A stretch of 64,000 nucleotides of DNA from CALXXL01 sp034926605. GTDB taxonomy: Bacteria > Verrucomicrobiota > Lentisphaeria > Victivallales > Victivallaceae. The stretch is taken from positions 243,199 to 307,198 of the forward strand of contig JAYFQV010000002.1 of the NCBI GenBank assembly GCA_034926605.1, read 5' to 3'. The translations under genes and the position numbers were made by a program. Below are positions 27,212-34,363 of the stretch, piece by piece; position 1 is the stretch's first letter; the number at the start of each line of letters is the position of its first letter. The notes beneath the pieces are model-generated. The model worked only from the letters and a program-made list of their open reading frames with translations, searched no databases and had not been told where the DNA came from.

Positions 27212-27898
27212 ATGGCCGATTTCCATCCGGAGGATCTCAACCGCGGCCATCGACAACGGTTGCTTGAGCGTTTTATGCGCAGCGGGCTGGAGCCGATGCC
27301 GGATTATGAACGGCTCGAGCTTTTGCTGTTTGCAGCGATCCCCCGCCGGGACGTGAAGCCGCTGGCCAAGCGGCTGCTGCTGGCGTTCAGAAACCTGCGT
27401 GGTGTGCTCGACGCGCCGCCCGAGGAACTGCTGAAAATCTCCGGCGTGGGCGAGCGCACCATGATGCAGCTCAAGCTGTATCGTGCGCTGTTGCCGGTAT
27501 ATTTGGAGCAGGGTCCGCTGGCCAAGGAGGCGTTGACTTCCGGCGCGGCGGTGGCCGATTTCGCGCGGCTCAAGCTGGCCGCAGGAAGGATCGAGCAGAG
27601 CATGGTGATCTATCTGGACAATCAGAACAAGCTGATATGCTATGACGTTACCGCCGGCACGGTTGACCGCGCAGCGATATATCCGCGCAATATCGCCAAG
27701 CGGGTGCTGGAATTGAACGCTTCGGCGGTGATACTTTCCCACAGCCATCCGGGCGGCGACTGTTACCCGTCCGACGATGATATCAGGGTGACCCGGCTGG
27801 TGGCCGACGCGGTGAAAAATCTTGATGCCAGGGTGCTGGACCATGTGATCGTCTCCGCTGAAAGGTACGTCAGTTTAGCCGCGATGAGGATGCTGTGA
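27212..27898 (+). CDS. radC: RadC/JAB-domain DNA repair-like protein
   Basis: A 228-residue protein of the RadC family; the biochemical role of this family is still debated. It has the N-terminal helix-hairpin-helix region (DYERLELLLFAAIPRRDVKPLA; LLKISGVGERTMMQLKL) and a C-terminal JAB/MPN metalloprotease-like domain with LSHSHPGGDCYPSDDD, the metal-ligand pattern H-x-H...D, and VRVLDHVIV-like ARVLDHVIV. It begins directly after the methyltransferase stop and overlaps the next gene as GTGA. Confidence 0.92.
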   Translation: MADFHPEDLNRGHRQRLLERFMRSGLEPMPDYERLELLLFAAIPRRDVKPLAKRLLLAFRNLRGVLDAPPEELLKISGVGERTMMQLKLYRALLPVYLEQGPLAKEALTSGAAVADFARLKLAAGRIEQSMVIYLDNQNKLICYDVTAGTVDRAAIYPRNIAKRVLELNASAVILSHSHPGGDCYPSDDDIRVTRLVADAVKNLDARVLDHVIVSAERYVSLAAMRML

Positions 27899-28728
27899 CC
27901 AACCATTCCGAACAACTTACCGGCCACGTGATCGTGGCGGCCCGCGAGCTTGAACAGCTGCTGCGCCGCGCCGGATCGTCTGCACTTGGGATTCATGACG
28001 CGGTGACCGAACTTTCCGGCCGACTTTCTGAAAAATGCGTGAAAGAACTGCGCTACATTGCTTCGGTACGCAACCGGGTCGCCCACGGCGAGGAGCTGGA
28101 ACCGGATTTCGACCCGGCGTGGTTCGACGCCGCCAGTGCCGACGCCCGGCGCGAACTCGAGGCGTTGTGCGGCGGCGGGTCCGCGGAGCCGGTATCCGGC
28201 AAAATAGCGGAAGTGGATGCTGAGATGAGGGGAGCGGTTCGTGTTTTTCTGCGGACGCTTGCGAAAATACCGGCAATCGACGGAGTTTACTTTGCCGCGC
28301 TGGCCATTTCCGGGTTGCGGCGCGCCGCGGCTTTTCTTACGGCTTTGGCATTTTTTCTGATCGGCATGTCGGCTTCCGTGCAGGGTATGATAATCGGCAA
28401 TCGCCTGTTGGCCGGCATCGGGTTGGGGTTTCTGCTGCTCTATTGGGGGCAGACCGCATATCTGTCATGGAGACATCGCGCACAGTTCCCGGAATTGCCC
28501 CGCTGGCTCGGATTGGTTCCGTTTCTTTCGGCCGGCTATCTTGCCGCCGCCGCGGTCAAGACCGCGGTTAAGGCGGAGTTCGGCGCCGGAATAATTCCGC
28601 TGGCGGCCATGTTTGTTGCCGTTCAGCTGGCATATGATCGGAGATGGGAGCCGGCGGCGGCGCTTCTGGCGGCGGCATGGCTTTGGGGGCTGATCCTGCT
28701 GGCGCTGCGCCGCAAGGCGGCTTTTTAG
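27895..28728 (+). CDS. Membrane protein with a HEPN/DUF4145-like soluble domain, function unknown
   Basis: A 277-residue protein. The start is GTG 27895-27897, overlapping the radC stop. Residues 1-110 are soluble and helical, with VIVAARELEQLLRRAG and ELRYIASVRNRVAHGEEL; the R-N-x-x-x-H arrangement is typical of HEPN and DUF4145-type domains. After a short acidic segment the C-terminal half is hydrophobic with about five membrane helices. I do not recognise a full-length family. HEPN-type domains are often RNases or nucleotide-binding modules, so a membrane-tethered RNA-related activity is possible but unsupported. Confidence 0.7.
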   Translation: MTNHSEQLTGHVIVAARELEQLLRRAGSSALGIHDAVTELSGRLSEKCVKELRYIASVRNRVAHGEELEPDFDPAWFDAASADARRELEALCGGGSAEPVSGKIAEVDAEMRGAVRVFLRTLAKIPAIDGVYFAALAISGLRRAAAFLTALAFFLIGMSASVQGMIIGNRLLAGIGLGFLLLYWGQTAYLSWRHRAQFPELPRWLGLVPFLSAGYLAAAAVKTAVKAEFGAGIIPLAAMFVAVQLAYDRRWEPAAALLAAAWLWGLILLALRRKAAF

Positions 28729-28806
28729 AGCTTTTTTTTGTGGCGCGGACTTTTATTTTGGCGGATTTTCTTCTATATTAGAATTAAGAAGAAGGAGGAT
28801 GAAACC

Positions 28807-29352
28807 ATGCTCTGTGATATCTGCGGAAAAAACGAAGCCACCATCCATATTGAGGAGATCACCGACGGCGCCAGCAAGACCGTGCATCTCTGCGGGGAGT
28901 GCATGGCCAAGAATCCGCAATTCGGCGGGCTGGGCGTCAGTCCGTTCAATCTTGCCGAAATAGTATTGAATCTCGGTGGCAAGCTTGCGGCCAAAATGTC
29001 GTCACAGAAGCCGGATGAGAAACCGGAGACGATGATAAAATGTCCGGTTTGCGGCTGGACCTCCCGTGAACTCGGCACCACCGGTCTGCTGGGGTGTCCG
29101 TCCTGCTATGCGGTGTTCGAGCCGGTACTGGAGCCAGCGATTTCCTCCATGCACCGCGGCGGAGAGCACTCCGGCAAGCGGGCGGTGAAACCGGAGGTGT
29201 CGACCGAGGATGAATACCGCCTGCAGAAGGCAGCGCTGCGCAAGGAGTTGGCCGATTGCATAAAGAAGGAAGATTACGAGCAGGCCGCGGTGCTGCGCGA
29301 CCGTCTCGCGGCTCTGGTTCCGCCGTTCAAATCCGGGAATGAGAATAAATGA
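28807..29352 (+). CDS. mcsA: McsA, zinc-finger activator of protein arginine kinase
   Basis: A 181-residue adaptor that activates McsB and is often linked to Clp proteolysis and metal or heat stress. It has two treble-clef-like zinc segments, MLCDICGKN with HLCGECM, and KCPVCGWT with LLGCPSCYAVF, and a C-terminal UvrB/UvrC (UVR) motif, EYRLQKAALRKELADCIKKEDYEQAAVLRDRLAAL. GGAGG lies upstream of ATG 28807. It overlaps mcsB by four bases. No ctsR or clpC is adjacent, unlike the Firmicute operon. Confidence 0.93.
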   Translation: MLCDICGKNEATIHIEEITDGASKTVHLCGECMAKNPQFGGLGVSPFNLAEIVLNLGGKLAAKMSSQKPDEKPETMIKCPVCGWTSRELGTTGLLGCPSCYAVFEPVLEPAISSMHRGGEHSGKRAVKPEVSTEDEYRLQKAALRKELADCIKKEDYEQAAVLRDRLAALVPPFKSGNENK

Positions 29353-30395
29353 GCGCGGGGCACATCCAGCAGCTGCTGGCGCAGCCGGTGGGGTGGCTTG
29401 CCGACTCCGGACCGAGCGAGGATATCGCCATCAGCTCCCGCATACGCTTGGCGCGCAATCTCAGCGGCCACTTTTTTCCGGTTCACGCCTCGGACGAACA
29501 GCTTCAGGCCGTCGCCAATCTGGTCGCGGAGTCCTGTGCCGGATTGCCGGACGATCGTCTGGAATTCAGCATAAGCGAACTCGACGAGAATGATCGCATG
29601 CTGCTGTTTGAACGCCGTCTGGTCAGCCGTGAACTGTTCAAGCGCCCCACCGGCGCCAAGTTGCTGGTGACGCCAGATGAGTGCTCCAGCATAATGGTAA
29701 ACGAGGAAGACCATCTGCGGCTTCAAGGGCTGCTGCCGGGTCTTCAGCTGGAAAAAGTTTACGAGCAGGTGAACCGGCTTGACGACCAGTTGGCCGGAAC
29801 CCTTGATTTTGCCTTCGACCCGAAACTGGGGTTTCTGACCAGCTGTCCCACCAATCTCGGCACCGGAATGCGTGCCTCGGTGATGCTGCATCTGCCCGGG
29901 CTGGTGATGACCAAGGAGATCGGCCGCGCAGTGCAAGGTATAACCCAACTGCACCTCACTGTGCGCGGCATCTTCGGAGAAGGATCCGATAATCGCGGCA
30001 ACCTGTTCCAGATATCAAATCAGAGTACGCTTGGGGAATCGGAATCCGAGATTATCGGGCGCCTCGGTCGGGTGATCGCCAAATTGATCGAGGGCGAGAA
30101 GTTCGCGCGCGGCCAGCTGCTCTCCGCCAGCCCGGAACTTCTTTACGACCGGGTGGGCCGCGCCTACGGTACGTTGCGTTACAGCTATATCCTCAGCGTG
30201 GAGGAAGCGCTTAATTCGCTTTCCATGCTTCGGCTGGGCGTCGATATGGGGATGTTTACCGCGGTGGACATCCACACGGTCAACGACCTGTTTGTGAAGG
30301 TGAATCCCGCGCACCTGAAACGTCTGACCAATTCCAAACTTCCGCCGGATGCGGCTCGTGCTGCGATGGTGCGGGAAATATTGAAGCGCGGGTGA
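29349..30395 (+). CDS. mcsB: McsB protein arginine kinase
   Basis: Phosphorylates arginine side chains of proteins, marking them for ClpCP degradation in Firmicutes. The 348-residue protein has the guanidino-kinase fold: ISSRIRLARNLSGHFFPV, the negatively charged substrate loop, VNEEDHLRLQG, LTSCPTNLGTGMRASVMLHLP, which carries the catalytic Cys, and the ATP-binding arginines. It is translationally coupled to mcsA. The arginine kinase assignment is firm; its substrates in this phylum are unknown. Confidence 0.94.
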   Translation: MSAGHIQQLLAQPVGWLADSGPSEDIAISSRIRLARNLSGHFFPVHASDEQLQAVANLVAESCAGLPDDRLEFSISELDENDRMLLFERRLVSRELFKRPTGAKLLVTPDECSSIMVNEEDHLRLQGLLPGLQLEKVYEQVNRLDDQLAGTLDFAFDPKLGFLTSCPTNLGTGMRASVMLHLPGLVMTKEIGRAVQGITQLHLTVRGIFGEGSDNRGNLFQISNQSTLGESESEIIGRLGRVIAKLIEGEKFARGQLLSASPELLYDRVGRAYGTLRYSYILSVEEALNSLSMLRLGVDMGMFTAVDIHTVNDLFVKVNPAHLKRLTNSKLPPDAARAAMVREILKRG

Positions 30396-30402
30396 GGTAT
30401 TC

Positions 30403-32385
30403 ATGGCAAGCTGGCATACGCTTCTGGTGGCATTCCTCGAAGTGACTTTCATCATAGTGGCGTTGTGTCTGCTGCATCGGCTCCGTAAACAGATCGGCGG
30501 CGCGGCCTTCCAAATGCTGTTCGGCACGCTGCTGGTGCTGGCCCAGTTTATCGCGGCGGCGCAGTTGGAGTTACGCTGCGGTCATATATTATGGATCGAT
30601 TTTACCCTGCCGATGGGGCTGGTGGCGGTTATGATGCCATGTTTGGCCGCATTGCTGCTGGTATACGCCAACGACGGGCCGCTTTCCACCCAGCGGCTGA
30701 TTGTCGGAACTTTCGCTTCGGTCGGCATGTTCTATTATTTGTGCAAGCTGACTCAGATCCAGCTGGATTGGGCGCCATACGCGCTTAACGCCGTCTCGCC
30801 CGGCGCCACCTTGAGGGAGGTGTTGGATCGCGTGTTTTCCGCAGTGGCCGGCAGCTTGCTTTCCCTGCTGGTGGCGGTGCTGGTGATGCCGGTGGTCTAT
30901 ACCGGTTTGCGCCGGGTCAGACTGCCGCTTTATTTCAGCATTTTCGGTGCGCTGTGGATGGCGATGCTCGGCGCTACGCTGATCTATCTGCCGTTCGGTG
31001 TCGGCAGTTCCGCGCAGGGATGGCTGGCCGACTATGCCAATCTGGCGGTCATCCACAGCGTGGAGGCGCTTTATCTGGCCGCGATCATCACGCTGTACCT
31101 GACAAGGGTGGAGCGCGAAAAAGAGGTGACCAACGCCAGGCCTTTGGAAATCGTGCTGGCGTTCTTCGGCGGGTACGGTCGTCTGAAAGCATTGGAAGAG
31201 AACCTTTCGGAATGGGAAAACCGTCATAGGATAATCATGCAGAGCGCCACCGATATGATTCTGCTTCTAGACCAAGACGGGGTGATACAGGACGCCAACG
31301 CCGCCGCCGCCGCCACCTTGCGTTATCCAACTCCAACCGAACTGGCTGGGGTGAATTTCTTCAAGCTGATCGGCATGGAAGGGAACATGACGGCAGAACT
31401 CGACGCAAAGGAAGCCGGGCATGGACTGCGCCGCAAAATAAAGATCCGGATGCCGGACAATTCCATCGTGTTTCTGGATCTGGTGCTTTCGGAAGCGCGG
31501 CTGAGAGCGCGGCCGATGTTCATTTTGGTCGGGCGCGACATCACCGAAGAAACCAAGCTGGCCGGCGAGCGGGCGTCTCTGGCCGAACAGGTTGCTCACC
31601 TTCAGCGTCTCGAGGCGTTGGGCCGTCTGACCGGCGGCATTGCGCACGACTTCAACAATTATATCCATGCTATTCTCGGCCATCTTGACCTGCTGGAGCT
31701 GAAGTATAATTTGAACGATCCTGAACTGCTTGCCCACGTTCACAAAATCGGCGATGTTGCCGAACAGGCGGGGAAACTTACCGGCCAGCTGCTGGGCTTT
31801 GCGCGCAAGGGCAAATATCAGGTGGTCGAAATAGACTTGCGCGAACTGGTCAACCGTGCGGTGGAACTTTTCATGCCGAACAAGGCCCAGATGGTGGACA
31901 TAGAGCTGCAGAACGGTGATACCCAGTTGAATGTCAAAGGCGACCCGGTCCAGCTTCAGCAGGTGATGCTGAATTTGTTGTTCAATGCTTTCGACGCCAT
32001 GAAAAAGAATCCACCCGAGCGCCCCGGACATATGGTGGTGGCCACCGGCGAGGCGGCGGAGTCTCCGGTTCCGCCCGAGCCGCCTCGGGTGGTAGGTTCC
32101 CGCGGACCGCGGGTCAGGGTGGAGGACTATTATTTTGTGATGGTGCGCGACAATGGTTGCGGCATGGACCAAGCTACGCTCGAGCATGCATTCGACCCGT
32201 TTTTCACCACCAAACCCGTGGGGGAAGGTTCAGGCATGGGGCTGCCGATGGTTTATGGCGCGGTCACCAATCACTACGGATGGGTCCAGATAAAGAGCAA
32301 ACTGGATTTCGGCACCTCGGTGCTGCTGTTCCTGCCGAAATCCACAGTCACCCCGAAACCGATTCAGGCCGAAGTTATATTGTAA
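30403..32385 (+). CDS. Orphan membrane sensor histidine kinase
   Basis: A 660-residue kinase with a large membrane sensor: residues 1-230 contain about seven membrane helices (some resemblance to vitamin-uptake/YhhQ transporters, a weak impression). A PAS domain follows (HRIIMQSATDMILLLDQDG, then FILVGRDITEETKLAGE), then the phospho-acceptor domain GRLTGGIAHDFNNYIHAILG with His near residue 418. The ATPase domain has QQVMLNLLFNAFDAM, DNGCGMD and FDPFFTTKP, with GMGLPMVYGAV. No response regulator lies beside it. It begins eight bases after mcsB, so co-expression with the arginine kinase pair is possible. Confidence 0.87.
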   Translation: MASWHTLLVAFLEVTFIIVALCLLHRLRKQIGGAAFQMLFGTLLVLAQFIAAAQLELRCGHILWIDFTLPMGLVAVMMPCLAALLLVYANDGPLSTQRLIVGTFASVGMFYYLCKLTQIQLDWAPYALNAVSPGATLREVLDRVFSAVAGSLLSLLVAVLVMPVVYTGLRRVRLPLYFSIFGALWMAMLGATLIYLPFGVGSSAQGWLADYANLAVIHSVEALYLAAIITLYLTRVEREKEVTNARPLEIVLAFFGGYGRLKALEENLSEWENRHRIIMQSATDMILLLDQDGVIQDANAAAAATLRYPTPTELAGVNFFKLIGMEGNMTAELDAKEAGHGLRRKIKIRMPDNSIVFLDLVLSEARLRARPMFILVGRDITEETKLAGERASLAEQVAHLQRLEALGRLTGGIAHDFNNYIHAILGHLDLLELKYNLNDPELLAHVHKIGDVAEQAGKLTGQLLGFARKGKYQVVEIDLRELVNRAVELFMPNKAQMVDIELQNGDTQLNVKGDPVQLQQVMLNLLFNAFDAMKKNPPERPGHMVVATGEAAESPVPPEPPRVVGSRGPRVRVEDYYFVMVRDNGCGMDQATLEHAFDPFFTTKPVGEGSGMGLPMVYGAVTNHYGWVQIKSKLDFGTSVLLFLPKSTVTPKPIQAEVIL

Positions 32386-32488
32386 TATAATAAACTTATA
32401 GTGGCTACACCGATCGCTTAACAAAAGGTTTTCCGCCCGATGGGTTAATCGTACAGGATATCCAACGCAACACAGTCTTTGTTGGTCA

Positions 32489-32526
32489 GTGGTTGTAGCT
32501 CAGTTGGTTAGAGCGACTGGTTCTGG
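32489..32526 (+). repeat. Truncated 5' half-copy of tRNA-His (inverted repeat of 32745-32771)
   Basis: Bases 32489-32515 are identical, on the opposite strand, to 27 bases of the 5' half of the functional tRNA-His gene (acceptor and D arm). After that CTGGTT is shared with one mismatch on either side; the match ends inside the anticodon loop, where this copy reads TTCTGGG. The 3' half is missing, so this cannot be a working tRNA. It resembles the remnant of a duplication or integration event. Confidence 0.75.
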
Positions 32527-32561
32527 GCGTTGCGCGTTGGCTTGGCTTGCAAAAGTTCGTA

Positions 32562-32591
32562 TTACACATTTATTACATTATAAGTGTGTAA
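32562..32591. repeat. AT-rich 12-bp hairpin in the tRNA-flanked insert
   Basis: TTACACATTTAT (32562-32573) pairs with ATAAGTGTGTAA (32580-32591), one wobble, loop of six. It lies in AT-rich sequence that differs from the surrounding GC-rich genome. No T-run follows on either strand; its role is unknown. Confidence 0.55.
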
Positions 32592-32601
32592 ACACTCCGA
32601 A

Positions 32602-32691
32602 ATGGGTAAAAAACAGAAACCATGCAAAGAAGAAGACAAGTTCTATCGGAAGGTGCAAGCTGCTGTTGAACAAGAGAGGTGGCAGCAATGA
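32602..32691 (+). CDS. Possible 29-residue basic peptide in the insert (doubtful)
   Basis: ATG 32602 to TGA 32691 encodes a Lys/Glu-rich peptide (starts MGKKQKPCKEED, ends VEQERWQQ). There is no convincing ribosome binding site, and the 12-bp hairpin lies just upstream. It may be the tail of a lost mobile-element gene or chance. Included because the segment otherwise has no explanation. Confidence 0.2.
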   Translation: MGKKQKPCKEEDKFYRKVQAAVEQERWQQ

Positions 32692-32694
32692 AAA

Positions 32695-32772
32695 TGGGGT
32701 GGTAGACCGGACTTGAACCGGCGACCTCCTGGGCCACAACCAGGCGCTCTAACCAACTGAGCTACAACCACC
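32695..32772 (-). tRNA. tRNA-His, anticodon GTG
   Basis: On the minus strand: the extra 5' G (position -1), acceptor stem GTGGTTG pairing with CTACCAC (one U-U mismatch), D arm GCTC...GAGC, anticodon stem CCTGG/CCAGG around TTGTGGC giving anticodon GTG, T arm with TTCAAGT, and C73 facing the extra G, as required for histidyl-tRNA synthetase. CCA is encoded (32695-32697). The whole structure is intact. Confidence 0.92.
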
Positions 32773-32789
32773 GCAACTGATGATTCATT

Positions 32790-32817
32790 AATGTAGGTCA
32801 ATTTGCGTAAAATGCAA
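32790..32817 (-). promoter_or_regulatory. Probable tRNA-His promoter
   Basis: On the minus strand TTGCAT (32812-32817), 16 bases, TACATT (32790-32795), about 17 bases ahead of the tRNA 5' end. It is divergent from the tpiA promoter. Confidence 0.5.
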
Positions 32818-32858
32818 GTCTTCCAGCCACTTTTTGTTCAAAAATATCTTTCCACCAG

Positions 32859-32887
32859 TTGCAAATTGCCTGCTGCCGTGCTATCTT
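32859..32887 (+). promoter_or_regulatory. tpiA promoter
   Basis: TTGCAA (32859-32864), 17 bases, TATCTT (32882-32887). It lies about 60 bases before the tpiA ATG, consistent with a short untranslated leader. Confidence 0.65.
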
Positions 32888-32948
32888 TACTAAATGTGCA
32901 AATACGCTTTCAGATATGGCTTTTACCTACTATAAAGGAGTTTTGATT

Positions 32949-33725
32949 ATGTCCCGTAAGCTTATCATTGCCGGCAACTGGAAAATGAACAAAACCGCCG
33001 CCGAAGGCAAGGCGCTCGTCGAAGAGCTTAAGCCCTTGGTCGCCGGCGTCAACGATTGCGATGTCGTGGTTTGCCCGCCGTTCACCACCATCGCCGCAGT
33101 GGTCGAGGCCGCCAAAGGCTCCAATGTCAAAGTCGGCGCTCAGAATATCCACTGGGAAAAGTCCGGGGCCTTCACCGGTGAAATCTCCGCCGACATGCTG
33201 GTTGAAACCGGCATTGATTATGTGATCGTCGGGCACAGCGAACGCCGCCAGTATTTCGGCGAGACCGACGCCACCGTCAACAAGCGTACCATTGCCGGCA
33301 TCAATGCCGGTTTGCAGGTTATCATGTGCATCGGCGAAACGCTCGAAGAGCGCGAGTCCGGCAAGACGGTCGAAGTTCTCGATCGCCAGCTCGAAGTCGG
33401 CCTTGCCGGCATCTGCGATCAGGGAATCAAGCAGGTGGTGATCGCCTATGAGCCGGTCTGGGCCATCGGCACCGGCAAGACCGCCACTCCGGAAATGGCC
33501 GAGGAAACCCATGCGGCCATCCGCGCCAAGCTTGCGAAAATTTATAATGTTCAGGTGGCCGAGAATGTCCGCATTCAGTACGGCGGCAGCATGAAGGCGG
33601 AAAACGCCGAGCAGCTCGCGGCCCAGAACGACATCGACGGCGGGCTGATCGGCGGTGCCGCGCTCAAGGCCGCCAGCTTTGCCGAGTTGATCGTCAACGC
33701 CATCAAGGGCGCGAAGAACAAGTAA
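32949..33725 (+). CDS. tpiA: Triose-phosphate isomerase
   Basis: Interconverts dihydroxyacetone phosphate and glyceraldehyde 3-phosphate in glycolysis. The 258-residue TIM barrel has IIAGNWKMNK (substrate Asn-Lys), the catalytic His in VIVGHSERR, the catalytic Glu in VIAYEPVWAIGTGKTA (loop 6), and IQYGGSM plus DGGLIGGAAL. AAAGGAG precedes ATG 32949, which I prefer to earlier in-frame starts because MSRKLIIAGNW is the family N-terminus. secG follows after 13 bases, the common tpiA-secG order. Confidence 0.97.
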   Translation: MSRKLIIAGNWKMNKTAAEGKALVEELKPLVAGVNDCDVVVCPPFTTIAAVVEAAKGSNVKVGAQNIHWEKSGAFTGEISADMLVETGIDYVIVGHSERRQYFGETDATVNKRTIAGINAGLQVIMCIGETLEERESGKTVEVLDRQLEVGLAGICDQGIKQVVIAYEPVWAIGTGKTATPEMAEETHAAIRAKLAKIYNVQVAENVRIQYGGSMKAENAEQLAAQNDIDGGLIGGAALKAASFAELIVNAIKGAKNK

Positions 33726-33738
33726 GGTCTCGGGATCA

Positions 33739-34170
33739 ATGGACATCCTCATTAATATAATGTACACGGCGGTGGTGATAGTCTCGCTGCTGCTGATTTG
33801 TCTGGTGCTGGTTCAGCCATCGAAGTCCGGCGGCATGGGTGCGGCGTTCGGCGGCCTGGGCCAGTCGGTCTTCGGCGCCCAGGCGGGCAGCCACCTTACC
33901 AAACTGACCGTGATCATGACCAGCATTTTCTTTGTGTTGGCGTTGCTCCTGGCGTTTTTGATCGGGCATCGTGCCGGCTTGAATACCGATGCGGGGCTTG
34001 AGAAAACGTTGGAGACAACTGCCGCCGACATGGGGATGACCGCTCCTGCGCAACCATCTCAGACGGCGGCGGAGGCAGCAATCACGGAGGTTGTCAAAGA
34101 CATTCCAGGCAGCGGTGCGACAGGCGAGGCGGAAAAAAGCGCGCTCCCGGATAAAACCCCGGGAGAGTAG
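33739..34170 (+). CDS. secG: Preprotein translocase subunit SecG
   Basis: Auxiliary membrane subunit of SecYEG. The 143-residue protein has two membrane helices (residues 6-23 and about 58-75) around the family loop LVQPSKSGGMGAAFGG with GLGQSVFG. An Ala/Glu-rich cytoplasmic tail of about 60 residues, common in this phylum-level group, follows. It forms an operon with tpiA and ends in a terminator that overlaps its stop. Confidence 0.9.
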   Translation: MDILINIMYTAVVIVSLLLICLVLVQPSKSGGMGAAFGGLGQSVFGAQAGSHLTKLTVIMTSIFFVLALLLAFLIGHRAGLNTDAGLEKTLETTAADMGMTAPAQPSQTAAEAAITEVVKDIPGSGATGEAEKSALPDKTPGE

Positions 34171-34175
34171 TTTTT
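34144..34175 (+). terminator. Rho-independent terminator of tpiA-secG
   Basis: Seven-bp stem CTCCCGG/CCGGGAG (34144-34150 with 34159-34165) followed shortly by five T (34171-34175). The stem lies inside the secG coding end. Confidence 0.7.
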
Positions 34176-34240
34176 ACGCGGTTAAATAAAAAATTCGCGG
34201 TTTTTTCGGGGAATGTTCCGAAATAGAACCACTTTGAACC

Positions 34241-34268
34241 TTGCAAAATATGAATACCGTAGTATTAT
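34241..34268 (+). promoter_or_regulatory. Promoter of the pilus/secretin operon
   Basis: TTGCAA (34241-34246), 16 bases, TATTAT (34263-34268). A leader of roughly 90 AT-rich bases leads to the PilM-N ATG at 34364. The other 190 bases between secG and that ATG hold only this and the terminator. Confidence 0.55.
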
Positions 34269-34363
34269 ATTTTGCGAGTTTCGATGCGATTTAATGCACG
34301 GATTGGTGTCTTTTGTGCAAATGTGAGAATTGAAAGTTAACTCAAATATAGAGATGGTTGGCA

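Noticed and set aside
32489..32716. 75-codon plus-strand open frame across the tRNA half-copy
   Set aside because: It is a conceptual translation of tRNA sequence and its antisense end overlaps the real tRNA-His gene.
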